NCBI RefSeq assembly: GCF_007671675.1
Contig: NZ_VCGW01000001.1
Span: 1-64,000 of the forward strand
Length of the DNA: 64,000 nucleotides
DNA from: Marinobacter maritimus
GTDB lineage: Bacteria > Pseudomonadota > Gammaproteobacteria > Pseudomonadales > Oleiphilaceae
Direction of reading: 5' to 3'
Shown here: in pieces, positions 45,307-53,698 of the stretch
How positions within the stretch are numbered: position 1 is the first letter of the stretch
Layout of the letters: every line of letters begins with the position of its first letter
Notes under the pieces: model-generated
Databases searched by the model: none
What the model was told of the DNA's origin: nothing
The model's input: only the letters and a program-made list of their open reading frames with translations
Program-made: the position numbers and the translations under genes

Positions 45307-45999
45307 ATGCATAATCGAGATATACAGGAATTGCTTGAGCATGCTCAGAAGGAAATATCCACTATTTCAGCGCAATCGAAAAATGGCACCATAAATAAAG
45401 TGGCGTTGAAAAACACACTGGAGAACTTACGAAGCGTACTCGACTATGCAGCTCAAGATATGCAAAATAAATTGAAAACGCTTACCAATAATAAAATTCC
45501 AGAAAAGGTGTATTTTCCATATGGGCAAAGAGAAAACCACTTCAAGAATAGCGTGAAGCGAAATCTCCCTAATTTATCGGACCATATGCCCTCAATCCAT
45601 TCTTTGGTGCAAGCTATGCAGCCATTTAGAAGTGGTGATCCTTGGCTGGTTGATCTATGTGGTTTAACAAACGATGCAAAACATAACAGCTTAAGTAAAA
45701 CCGATAACAAAAAGAGTAGAACTATTCATCAAGGAGGTATGCCGCTTGTAGAGGTAGGCGAAGGGTCGCAGGTGACAATGAGACGTAACCGAGTTAATGG
45801 TGTGCTTCAAGATGATGTTTTTATAGATCCTGATGGAACCACTACGGTTGGGCCAGTTTCAGGTCAAACAATGATCACAGAAAATAACAAAATACAATTT
45901 TACGGTAAGCAAATCGAAGTGGTTCCTTTTCTAGAAGCATGCCACAAGAATCTATCAAAATTCGCTAGCGATCTGGCTTTGGAGCTTGAAAATACCTAA
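45307..45999 (+). CDS. Cassette-encoded hypothetical protein
   Basis: 230 residues from the ATG at 45307, with GGGAG 6 bases upstream. The N-terminal half is helical (LLEHAQKEISTISAQSKNGT, KNTLENLRSVLDYAAQDMQN) and contains DLCGLTNDAKHNSLSKT, an N-D-x-K-H-N motif of the sort seen in cassette and mobile-element proteins with HEPN-like helical bundles. The C-terminal half is beta-rich (PLVEVGEGSQVTMRRNRVNG, DVFIDPDGTTTVGPV). No assigned family or activity. Only 18 bases separate it from the next gene, with no attC between, so the two form a two-gene cassette. Confidence 0.65.
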   Translation: MHNRDIQELLEHAQKEISTISAQSKNGTINKVALKNTLENLRSVLDYAAQDMQNKLKTLTNNKIPEKVYFPYGQRENHFKNSVKRNLPNLSDHMPSIHSLVQAMQPFRSGDPWLVDLCGLTNDAKHNSLSKTDNKKSRTIHQGGMPLVEVGEGSQVTMRRNRVNGVLQDDVFIDPDGTTTVGPVSGQTMITENNKIQFYGKQIEVVPFLEACHKNLSKFASDLALELENT

Positions 46000-46017
46000 C
46001 ACATATGAGCCTTAAAT

Positions 46018-46659
46018 ATGAAGATAAAGGCAGAGAATAATAGATTTTATGGCGACGTAGGGTGGGAGTCAGACAATGACCACTTTTCAGAAGTCGCGAT
46101 TACTTCGAGGCAATGGCTTGGCAGTGCCGGGGAACATATCTATACAGCTCAATTATTGCTCCCGGTGGTGGCTAAACAGTACGAAGAAGTGAAAAATATA
46201 ATTGGGAGGCAATGCTCTGTAAAGGTAGCGCCCAGAGTCACGGATATATTCTTCTTCCATTGTGCGCTTTCTATCGAAAATTCCTTGAAGGGGCTTATCG
46301 CGGTTATAAATAAGAAAGAAGTAAAGAAAAATATAGCGATGATCTCTAAAGTCCCGAATATACTGATTGGCCATGACTTAGTTGAACTCGCCAACAGAGC
46401 GGGCTTTCATCTCGATATTGACTCTGAGTTCGCGCTGGCTTTCCTTACCCGGTATGGAGTCTGGGGAGGCAAGTATCCATTCGCAACTAAGAACCGCGAT
46501 AATGCATTGACTGTGAAGCTTTCAGATGGCAACCATTATATGGCTGGTGGCCATAACCCGGAAATTGTACCTTCATTTTTGTCGTTTTCTCATGACATAT
46601 ACTCGTGGGCTAGTGAAAAGATTGAGGTGGCTGCCGTGGAAACTACAGCTGGCAGCTAA
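46018..46659 (+). CDS. Cassette-encoded HEPN-like protein
   Basis: 213 residues, helical. IFFFHCALSIENSLKGLIAV, the spaced NILIGHDLVELANRAGFHLD and EFALAFLTRYGVWGGKYPFA follow the pattern of HEPN domains found in small mobile-gene proteins (HA-x-E-x-x-LKGL, then L-x-x-GHDL and a Trp/Tyr-rich third helix). The classical R-x(4-6)-H is not clear, so a catalytic role is doubtful and it may be the binding partner of the preceding protein. Second gene of a bicistronic cassette. Weak ribosome binding site, as if coupled to the upstream gene. Confidence 0.6.
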   Translation: MKIKAENNRFYGDVGWESDNDHFSEVAITSRQWLGSAGEHIYTAQLLLPVVAKQYEEVKNIIGRQCSVKVAPRVTDIFFFHCALSIENSLKGLIAVINKKEVKKNIAMISKVPNILIGHDLVELANRAGFHLDIDSEFALAFLTRYGVWGGKYPFATKNRDNALTVKLSDGNHYMAGGHNPEIVPSFLSFSHDIYSWASEKIEVAAVETTAGS

Positions 46660-46673
46660 AGCGTTACCAAGAC

Positions 46674-46680
46674 GTTATGT
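46674..46680 (+). repeat. Possible attC remnant (core GTTATGT)
   Basis: Between the stop at 46659 and the next gene is GCGTTACCAAGACGTTATGTC. GTTATGT fits an R' box, but no matching R'' arm is visible upstream, so the site may be degenerate or lost. Confidence 0.35.
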
Positions 46681-46708
46681 CATCCTGATGGAGTAGAGAA
46701 ATTTAGTT

Positions 46709-48298
46709 ATGAAAGCGCTTATCCTTCCCAAAGAGAATACAACTGAATCAGTTGAGACAAATCAAAGTATATTACTTGTAGGCGCTAATGGTTCAGGTAA
46801 GACTAGACTAGGTTCATGGATAGAAATAAATTCTCCACAGAAAGAGTTAGTACATAGAATTTCTGCACAAAAGTCTTTGGCCTTGCCGGATTCAACTACC
46901 CCTCAATCAATTGAGCAAGCGGAAAAAGATTTATTATTTGGTAACCCAGGATGGGGCTATCAAAATAAAACAAGTAAATGGAGTCAAAAACCAGCTACCA
47001 CATTCATGAATGACTTCCAAAAACTGATGGTCTATTTGTTCTCGGACGAAACGGAAGAAAATGCGAAATTCAAAAGAGCATGCATAGCTATCGAAGAGCG
47101 TATCACACCGCCAACAACTAAAATTGATCTGGTAAAGGAATTATGGGAAACGATTCTTCCACATAGAGAATTGATTATTGGTGGATTGAGGATTCAAACT
47201 AGAATAAAGGGACAAGAAGACAAGATATATAATTCATCTGAAATGAGTGATGGTGAAAGAGTCATTTTTTATCTTATTGGTCAGTGTTTAGCTGCTTCAA
47301 AAGATGGAATTATAGTAATAGATGAACCTGAGTTGCATTTACATAAATCTGTTCAAGCCCCCCTGTGGGATGCAATAGAAAAACTACGTCAAGACTGTCT
47401 TTTTGTTTATTTAACCCATGACGTAGATTTTGCGGCTGCTAAAGAAGCGGCTAAAAGTGTCTGGTTAAAATCATTTGATGGTCAAAAGTGGGATTGGGAG
47501 CTTATTAATGAAGATGAAGATCTACCTAATGAACTTCTTATTGAAGTGTTAGGGAGTAGAAAACCTGTAGTATTTGTCGAAGGAGAAAATGGCAGCTTTG
47601 ATGTCAGTCTATACCGAGAGTTGTTATCAAATTTCTTGGTAATTCCGCGTGGTAGCTGCTCCCAAGTAATTCAGTCAGTAAAGGCATTAAAAGCAAATGC
47701 GCAGATACATCATTTAGATGTATTTGGATTAATAGATCGAGACCGAAGAGTCCAAGCTGAGATTTCTAAATTAGAACAAGATTCAATTTATGTCTTGGAA
47801 GTTGCTGAAGTAGAGAATCTTTTTTGCACTAAAGAATTGTTAGAGATAGTAAGTGAAAGACTTGCCCGTGATCCTGCCGCAGATTTTGCGACGGTTTCTA
47901 ATACAATTTTTGGTAGGCTTCAAGCTGAACTAGATACACAAGTCTCTTTACACGTTTCGAGTGAAGTGAAATTTAAGCTGAATGTATTTGATGTAATGCA
48001 GAAAGGTGCCTCCAATATTGACGCCGCACTACAAAATCTAATTGCTAGTATCGATGTTTACCAAATTTACACTGATACAAATGCTGTATTTAGTCTTGTG
48101 CTACAAAATAACGACTATAGACAATTATTAGCCTTATATAATCGTAAATCACTTTCCTCTCAAGTCAGTAATTCTTTGGGATTAGCCAATGGGAGTTTAC
48201 CTGATACAGTAGTGAGATTGGTGAAGGGAGATTGTAGAGAGCCAATACTGGGTGCATTAAAGCCCTATTTCGGTAACTTTCAGCAATACATGACATAA
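46709..48298 (+). CDS. AAA-ATPase fused to DUF4435 TOPRIM domain (PARIS AriA-AriB-like)
   Basis: 529 residues. An ABC/SMC-like ATPase (Walker A GANGSGKT at 25-32, signature SDGER at 180-184, Walker B IIVIDEPELH at 201-210, switch THD at 236-238) is followed directly by a DUF4435 TOPRIM-like half: VVFVEGENGSFD with Glu291, and LIDRDRR with Asp343/Asp345. In PARIS defence, ATPase AriA holds nuclease AriB (DUF4435) and releases it on sensing phage anti-restriction proteins. Single-chain forms exist. This protein is shorter than AriA plus AriB together, so 'PARIS-like' is an inference from domain order. OLD-family nucleases are the alternative. Clearly the most AT-rich gene in the window, and the last cassette of the array. 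Confidence 0.8.
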   Translation: MKALILPKENTTESVETNQSILLVGANGSGKTRLGSWIEINSPQKELVHRISAQKSLALPDSTTPQSIEQAEKDLLFGNPGWGYQNKTSKWSQKPATTFMNDFQKLMVYLFSDETEENAKFKRACIAIEERITPPTTKIDLVKELWETILPHRELIIGGLRIQTRIKGQEDKIYNSSEMSDGERVIFYLIGQCLAASKDGIIVIDEPELHLHKSVQAPLWDAIEKLRQDCLFVYLTHDVDFAAAKEAAKSVWLKSFDGQKWDWELINEDEDLPNELLIEVLGSRKPVVFVEGENGSFDVSLYRELLSNFLVIPRGSCSQVIQSVKALKANAQIHHLDVFGLIDRDRRVQAEISKLEQDSIYVLEVAEVENLFCTKELLEIVSERLARDPAADFATVSNTIFGRLQAELDTQVSLHVSSEVKFKLNVFDVMQKGASNIDAALQNLIASIDVYQIYTDTNAVFSLVLQNNDYRQLLALYNRKSLSSQVSNSLGLANGSLPDTVVRLVKGDCREPILGALKPYFGNFQQYMT

Positions 48299-48310
48299 CA
48301 AGTGGCTGTT
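48293..48310 (+). repeat. Half attC at the right edge of the array
   Basis: ACATAACAAGTGGCTGTT contains an R'' box (ACATAAC, 48293-48299) that overlaps the TAA stop of the ATPase gene (48296-48298) and the start of an L'' arm similar to attC-1 (ATAACAAGTTGCTG). No GTTRRRY partner follows within 200 bases. The right half is missing and the sequence passes into the truncated DUF4123 gene. Confidence 0.65.
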
Positions 48311-48754
48311 GTCGGATGTGGACTTCCCCCGGTGCCCTGGACGTTCCTGGCCTATACGTGCGCACTCGTGCGGATTAAAGGCGGAGATCACGCCGTGGAT
48401 CTGAGTTGGCGAATAGAATCTGAGATAGGCAAATGTTTGGTCGGGTAGCCTTACGCTGATCAGGCTGCGGAAATGATCTGTAAGGGTCTGAATATCTGCA
48501 TTGCTTTCAATAATAACGCCCGCCGAACGCCAAACTGTCTCTTCTGTCCGCAGTCGGCTGGCTTCAGAGGGTTGAACAATGCAAGGGCTTACTTCCAGAG
48601 CTGACTGATGGGATGTGCCGCGGTAGAGCTGGTCGAATCCCGGACTGTCGTCGTGGCTATATATCAGCTTTGGTGCGTCCAGTTGAGCGCCATCTATCAT
48701 TAGGTAGACGTTGTGTCCGGCGTGCACTGAGGTTTCCTTCAGGTTCTCTATCAT
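48311..48754 (-). pseudogene. T6SS adaptor of the DUF4123 family, 3'-truncated
   Basis: From the ATG at 48754 (which overlaps the vgrG stop, TAATG) the frame gives a good DUF4123 N-terminal domain: NVYLMIDGAQLDAPKLIYSH, SPCIVQPSEASRLRTEETVW, SAGVIIESNADIQTLTDHFR, QTFAYLRFYSPTQIHGVISA. These adaptors (Tap/TEC chaperones) load a specific effector on VgrG. Normal members are about 250-300 residues. Here similarity stops after about residue 120-125 and the frame runs through the half attC and into the antisense of the ATPase gene, ending at 48257. The effector and immunity genes that should follow are absent. Confidence 0.7.
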
Positions 48755-50895
48755 TATCCAGCCTCACAAGAACATGGGCTGAAGTCGCAACGTCCATCTG
48801 GTTGTTTGCCGCATTGCTTGCTTAACAGGGCATCATTCTGGGTAGCTTCACGCAGTTTTGAGACGGGGCTGGGCTGAGGGGTAGCCACTGGTCGGGTTTT
48901 GGTTACCGGTAGTGTATCGGGATTGCCGGAGCCTGAATCGCGTATGGCGACCAAGGCGGGCATTTGTGGTTTCTGCACTGCCGCCGTGCTCCCACTCCCC
49001 GGCGCACCCCCGGAATTCACCCGCACCAGCGGGCCTGAAATAGTCACCCCACTCGGGTCCACCTTCACAAAACTACCACCAGCTTTCAGGGTTACTTCGG
49101 CGCCGGCTTCGATAACAATCTTAAAGCCCGATTTGTGATGGATTTCATTGCCGGCTTCGATGAGTTGGGCTTTGCCGAATTTGCTGTGGTGGCTGCCGTT
49201 AACTGCGAGGCTGTAGTCGCCGCCGATCTTTACCCGTTGTTCGCCATCTACGGTTGTGTGATCGTTTGTTTTGACGTGGCTGAACCGGTCGTTCTCAACG
49301 GTCAGGTGGCTGTCGTTTCTGATGACCTCGGTGCGGTTATTTTCGGTGAGCAGGTCGAGGTCTTTTTGGGCGTGGATGTAGATTTGCTCCTTGTCTGCTT
49401 CGTCCTCAAAGCGCAGTTCGTTGCTGCCTTCACCCTTGTGGGTCTGGGTTTTCAGGGTGGTGCGGGTTTTGTGCTCCGGCAGCGAGTAGGGCGGTGTATT
49501 GGTGGCGTGGTGTGTTCTTCCGGTGATGATGGGCTGGTCCGGGTCGCCATCAAGGAAGGAGACAATCACTTCGTGGCCGATTCTGGGCAGTGCCATGAAA
49601 CCGTATTGCCCACCGGCCCAGCCCTGGCTTACGCGCAGCCAGGCGCTGCTGTGTTCGTTGTTCTCAGTGCTCTCTACCCCATTTGGCCGCTGGCGCCTAT
49701 CCCAGGGAAAGCGCGCTTTCACCCGGCCGTATTCATCGCAGTGGATTTCTTCACCTTCCGGGCCGGTAATTATGGCTATCTGTGGACCGTCCATCAGCGG
49801 CCGGTGGTCACACAATGGCCGCCAGGTTTTGTTGGCTGGTACAGCGCTGAACAGGTTGTGATAGGTGGTGGGTTCAGAGCCGCCTTCTTCTGCCAGTGCC
49901 TGGGGTTGTTCGCCCACATGGGTAATGGCAGTTAACAGCCAGTCGCAGTTTAGCCTGGCGCTGTCGTGGTTGGTGAGCTCCACTTTTGCGCCGCAAGTGA
50001 AATCCGGGCGATTGCTTTCGCCGTTTGCGGTGCTGGCATCGTTTCTGAGGGCATCTAACCGAGCTTCGGTAAACGGTTGGCCGCTGGCGTCGGCTTTGAA
50101 TCGGCCTGGGTAGTCGAAGTGCTGGTAGTCCTGGCGATGGCTGGTACCGGAAGCACTGTGTTCGTGCATCAGGGCATAGGCTGGATTCTTGAAGGTGTAG
50201 TCCTTGGTGGCTACAGAGGCGGCACGCACCCGTTCTTCGTAGCGGAGGCGAAACACCGCAGGTTGTTTGGTGCTTCCACCGGCTTTGCCGTTGTATTCGG
50301 CGGCCTCTAACCTTGGGGCATCACCGTGGTGGTCGGCAAGGATCAATCCGGGCTGCTCGTCCTTATCTACGCTGCCGTGTTGGTAGCGGTAGTGCCAGCC
50401 TTCCTCTGCTGCCAATCGCTCAATAAACGCCAGGTCGCTTTCCCGGTGTTGTACGCAGTACTCCCGATCCTGGGGAGTGCGCTTCAGATCAAACACCGAA
50501 TCCACAATGCCCCGCTCTTCCAGCAGGGTGCGCACGATGGCGTCGGTGGTTTGAGTCTGGAAGATGCGGCTGTTGTGCATCAGCCCCAAGCGCCATAGCG
50601 GCGGCTGAATGATCACCTCGTAGAGGGTGCTGCGATGGCCTGTTTCGCCTCGGGCAAACTCGTTCACCACGCCGGTGAAGCGACGCTGGGGGATGCCGTC
50701 CTGCCAGACTGCCAGGTCAACGGGCTGTTCCAGTACGTCAGAGGCCTGAATTCCAGGATCGGTGCTAGCCAGGATCAGGCGGCCATGAAAAAGCTCCGAA
50801 AGACCTTCGGTCAGTGCAAAGCTGACGACAGAGAACATATCTGAGGGAAGCTCACCGACACGCGCGGTGAACTGCAATCCGTTTGCCTGAGGCAT
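48754..50895 (-). CDS. vgrG: Type VI secretion tip protein VgrG
   Basis: 713 residues. Full gp27/gp5-like spike: FHGRLILASTDPGIQASDVL, HNSRIFQTQTTDAIVRTLLE, YCVQHRESDLAFIERLAAEE and EGWHYRYQHG in the gp27 part. LRVSQGWAGGQYGFMALPRI and GHEVIVSFLDGDPDQPIITG follow in the gp5 OB-fold. The needle repeats (NEIHHKSGFKIVIEAGAEVT, LKAGGSFVKVDPSGVTISGP) complete the trimeric spike. A Pro/Ser-rich tail ending in a Cys cluster (KQCGKQPDGRCDFSPCSCEA) is present and may mediate effector docking. It is an orphan, with no T6SS structural genes in view. Confidence 0.93.
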   Translation of the reverse strand: MPQANGLQFTARVGELPSDMFSVVSFALTEGLSELFHGRLILASTDPGIQASDVLEQPVDLAVWQDGIPQRRFTGVVNEFARGETGHRSTLYEVIIQPPLWRLGLMHNSRIFQTQTTDAIVRTLLEERGIVDSVFDLKRTPQDREYCVQHRESDLAFIERLAAEEGWHYRYQHGSVDKDEQPGLILADHHGDAPRLEAAEYNGKAGGSTKQPAVFRLRYEERVRAASVATKDYTFKNPAYALMHEHSASGTSHRQDYQHFDYPGRFKADASGQPFTEARLDALRNDASTANGESNRPDFTCGAKVELTNHDSARLNCDWLLTAITHVGEQPQALAEEGGSEPTTYHNLFSAVPANKTWRPLCDHRPLMDGPQIAIITGPEGEEIHCDEYGRVKARFPWDRRQRPNGVESTENNEHSSAWLRVSQGWAGGQYGFMALPRIGHEVIVSFLDGDPDQPIITGRTHHATNTPPYSLPEHKTRTTLKTQTHKGEGSNELRFEDEADKEQIYIHAQKDLDLLTENNRTEVIRNDSHLTVENDRFSHVKTNDHTTVDGEQRVKIGGDYSLAVNGSHHSKFGKAQLIEAGNEIHHKSGFKIVIEAGAEVTLKAGGSFVKVDPSGVTISGPLVRVNSGGAPGSGSTAAVQKPQMPALVAIRDSGSGNPDTLPVTKTRPVATPQPSPVSKLREATQNDALLSKQCGKQPDGRCDFSPCSCEAG

Positions 50896-50981
50896 ATCTT
50901 CAATCCTTGAAGGTATGTTTATCTGTTGATAAATCTGTACGGAAAGTTACCAGTGCTGGTCCGGAAAATCCAGTGGCGAGG

Positions 50982-51725
50982 TTATGCTTTCACGCATACG
51001 AAGATCGCGTTTCCCGATACCTTGTCCCACGGAACGATCTTTTCGTAGTTGTGTTCAAGAATATGGACATCGAAAAAGGGCTGCAGGATATTTGCCAGCT
51101 CTTCAAAACCCAAAGCCACCATAGGATGTTCGTCGTTCCACGATTGGGTGACGCCGTCGGTGGTTTTCGTGATGCTGAGCTTGAGGCCTTGCCTCTCGCC
51201 CTCACCACAGTAATCCCATGCGGAGCGGAAGGTGAACAGGCTATCCCCTTGGGAGACGGTGTGTCGCTCAAACAGGTTGTTATCAATTTTGTTTTTATCG
51301 ACGGAATTAAAGCAAAACACGCCACCCGGTTTTAGTGCGCGATGTGCGCTGGCAATGCATTGTTTCAGCTTTTCTATGCCATCGCTGTAGTGGATGGAAT
51401 ACAAGAAGCAGGTGATCAAATCCAGAGGTTCATCAACCTCAAAGTTGCACATGTCGCCTAATGAAAACTGTGCTTCCGGGCACCGCTCTCTTGCCTGTTC
51501 CAGCATGGGCTGGTTTATGTCCAGACCGCTGCTTTGGTATCCGAAATCAATAAAGTGGCGAATATGAGGGCCGGTTCCGCAGGCCAGGTCCAGGTGCGTC
51601 TGTCCATCATTACCGAAAAGCTGGTGCAGCCTCTGAACGCCGAAGCTTTGAGCGTGATAGCTAATATCCGCACACATTAAGTCGTAATAGCCAGACAGGT
51701 CGGTATACAGATAATTGGAGGACAT
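50982..51725 (-). CDS. Class I SAM-dependent methyltransferase
   Basis: 247 residues. Motif I is THLDLACGTGPHIRHFIDFG (about 42-61), the acidic residue after beta-2 is in SSGLDINQPMLEQARERCPE, and motif post-II is FSLGDMCNFEVDEPLDLITC. Then LKPGGVFCFNSVDKNK. The insert EHPMVALGFEELANILQPFF typifies UbiE/'methyltransf_25' relatives that act on small molecules or proteins. The substrate is unknown. It starts at the ATG at 51725 and stands between vgrG and the kinase on the same strand with 86-93 base gaps. Confidence 0.85.
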   Translation of the reverse strand: MSSNYLYTDLSGYYDLMCADISYHAQSFGVQRLHQLFGNDGQTHLDLACGTGPHIRHFIDFGYQSSGLDINQPMLEQARERCPEAQFSLGDMCNFEVDEPLDLITCFLYSIHYSDGIEKLKQCIASAHRALKPGGVFCFNSVDKNKIDNNLFERHTVSQGDSLFTFRSAWDYCGEGERQGLKLSITKTTDGVTQSWNDEHPMVALGFEELANILQPFFDVHILEHNYEKIVPWDKVSGNAIFVCVKA

Positions 51726-51818
51726 GGCAGCCTGAAGGTTTTAGCGGGAACAGGGTATGGCGGCGCATCGTAAACCAATCGGGCGTGTTTGCGAAGCAGA
51801 TAAGATGATTGCCGGGAG

Positions 51819-53693
51819 CTAGCTTGCCTCTGCAGCTTCGTGCCTGGGATTCCGGGGGTAATAGCGTTCAGGCAGCCGCTCAATATGCGGGAAAAACCGG
51901 GTGTCCTTGTAGGGCATTTTCATAAAGCCGGATACGCCCAGCCCGGTAATCTGATCTACGGCCGCGAGAATTTCGTCCAGCCGCTGTCGAAACTCGTCTT
52001 CCTTCTCCGGGTCCAGCAGTCGGTACTGGCTGTGGATTTTGAGATGTCGGGGCAGGGCTTCAAAAATGATCATGCCGGTGTGGCGGATGGTGTTGAGCGC
52101 CTCCAGGGATTTAATGATGGTTTGTGGCAGTACCAGAAACTCCTCCGGATCCGGCCCGTCCTCAAAGTAAGAGTGCACCCGTGAACGGTCTTCCACTTCC
52201 GGCGCCGAGCTCACCTGATAGGGCAGTCGCATCTCAGGCGGCGCAATGAACGGCTGCTCGGGCTCATCACGCTCGATGTGCAGGGTGTCCCGGGCGTTGA
52301 ACAGGCAGCTTTTGAAGATGCCCTGGCGATAGATGGCCTGAGCCAGGTTAACCATGTTGTTCACGGCCGTGGTGAAGGCGTTTTTGAGTTCCGGGTCGTG
52401 CAGGTTCAAAGAGGTATCCACGTAGATACCATCAGCCTCCCAGCGCACAGCGAGCCCGCCTTCTACCGGATAACGGCCAAGTCGGCTGACGGCGGCGAGA
52501 AATGCTTTTTCAGTTTCTCCCATACCCTGCATGAAGTTCTTGTAGTAGCGATCCAGCTGCACGTCGTTGACGTCGTTCAGGGTTTCGGGCGCGCCTTCCT
52601 GTCGCAGGAAAGACTTTCGGGAACTGTACACCACGGTGTCGATTTCCCGTTCAGAAAGCCGTGTCCAGATGGGCACCAGAGGCGTGGGTGCGGGTTCGGG
52701 CAGGTCGATCATCACCGTGCGGCCCAAACGCGGCATCTCCTTCAGATAATGGTCGCCGGCACGCATGCGCAGAGCAGGGTCCGGGTCGAGCATGCCTTCC
52801 AGCATGCGCGCAAATTCCATGGGTAAGCCAAGGGAGGTGGCGGGTATCGCCTGATGGCCAAAGCGGCAAGACTGTCCGGAGGCCAGCGCGTAGAGCGTAG
52901 CCGCAGCACCTTGCTCGTCAAACCTTGGGGATGAGAGGCCGCCATAGAGCTGTTCTTCACCAATGAAGTAAACATCGCCCAGGCGGGCGTTGGTCTGCTG
53001 CAAGTTGTCGGACATCAGCTCCATCACGCTGGGGCTGAGAAACTGCTGGTTGGCGTCCAACTGGGCAAAGACCGAGGAGCCCCAGTCGATCAGCGCAATA
53101 TTTTCGGTCTCGGCGTCAAACACCAGATTGGATGGTTTGATATCACCGTGCACGATGGGGCGTTGTTCATTGTCGGATTCGCGCCGCAGGTGGCGCAGGA
53201 TATCGGCCAGCTGATCGGCGATGCGGATAATCAGGCGCGGGCTCAGCCGACCTTGCTGGAGAGATACTTCCTCCAGGTTAAAACCGGGCGCCCGCTCCAT
53301 GACCAGAATAGGCTGGCTGCCGGCGCGGTGGAAGGCAACCAGGCCGGGCACCCGGGGGTGCTCTACCTGTTCCAGAATATAGGCTTCGTCTTCCAGCCGG
53401 TCGTGCAGATGCTGGGGCAGGGTGATGCGGGTGAACTTGAACACATGATCAAGATCACGCGCGCCCTCCAGCGGCAGCCTGCCGGCAAACACAAAACCGT
53501 AGGCGCCCTTTCCGATCATCGAGATGTCGGCGTAACCCATCTGCCTGAGCTGGGTTGTGCATAGCTCAACCCAGTCTTTCAGCTTTCTCGCATCGTCGTG
53601 GCTGAGCAGGTAAACCGACTGCTCTTCCGGGATGTAGAATTGTTGCAGCTGTGACGGCTGTGGCATCTGCGATGACGGGTTTGGTGGCGCCAT
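51819..53693 (-). CDS. Serine/threonine protein kinase
   Basis: 624 residues if the ATG at 53693 is used, just after the bkdB stop (53699-53701). A GTG at 53750 would add 19 residues inside bkdB. Eukaryotic-like kinase domain with Gly loop IGKGAYGFVFAGRL, Lys in HVFKFTRI, catalytic loop HGDIKPSNLV and IDWGSS replacing the usual DFG. The C-terminal half (about 330-620) is unfamiliar: it includes VVYSSRKSFLRQEGAPETLN, YVDTSLNLHDPELKNAFTTA and FLVLPQTIIKSLEALNTIRH. No membrane segment or PASTA domain. It is coupled to the branched-chain dehydrogenase genes, so it may phosphorylate that complex, an idea with no direct support. Confidence 0.85.
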   Translation of the reverse strand: MAPPNPSSQMPQPSQLQQFYIPEEQSVYLLSHDDARKLKDWVELCTTQLRQMGYADISMIGKGAYGFVFAGRLPLEGARDLDHVFKFTRITLPQHLHDRLEDEAYILEQVEHPRVPGLVAFHRAGSQPILVMERAPGFNLEEVSLQQGRLSPRLIIRIADQLADILRHLRRESDNEQRPIVHGDIKPSNLVFDAETENIALIDWGSSVFAQLDANQQFLSPSVMELMSDNLQQTNARLGDVYFIGEEQLYGGLSSPRFDEQGAAATLYALASGQSCRFGHQAIPATSLGLPMEFARMLEGMLDPDPALRMRAGDHYLKEMPRLGRTVMIDLPEPAPTPLVPIWTRLSEREIDTVVYSSRKSFLRQEGAPETLNDVNDVQLDRYYKNFMQGMGETEKAFLAAVSRLGRYPVEGGLAVRWEADGIYVDTSLNLHDPELKNAFTTAVNNMVNLAQAIYRQGIFKSCLFNARDTLHIERDEPEQPFIAPPEMRLPYQVSSAPEVEDRSRVHSYFEDGPDPEEFLVLPQTIIKSLEALNTIRHTGMIIFEALPRHLKIHSQYRLLDPEKEDEFRQRLDEILAAVDQITGLGVSGFMKMPYKDTRFFPHIERLPERYYPRNPRHEAAEAS

Positions 53694-53698
53694 ACCGG

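Larger units (their letters stand above)
40085..48310 (+). mobile_element. Integron-type cassette region without integrase (CALIN)
   Basis: A continuous block, with its long genes all on the plus strand, delimited on the left by the first 218-bp repeat and on the right by half an attC site. Between them are GTTAGGC cores at 43397 and 45283 and 44504, paired R'' boxes (GCATAAC, GCCTGAC, ACATAAC) that overlap or closely follow stop codons, AT-rich genes without homologous order, and no metabolic operon. There is no intI-like frame anywhere in the window. The left 3 kb contains IS and REP debris and may be a composite of decayed cassettes. Known CALINs in Vibrio and Marinobacter relatives have the same build. 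Confidence 0.75.

Noticed and set aside
49135..49935. 266-codon plus-strand frame inside vgrG
   Set aside because: It is antisense to a full VgrG reading frame with all expected motifs.
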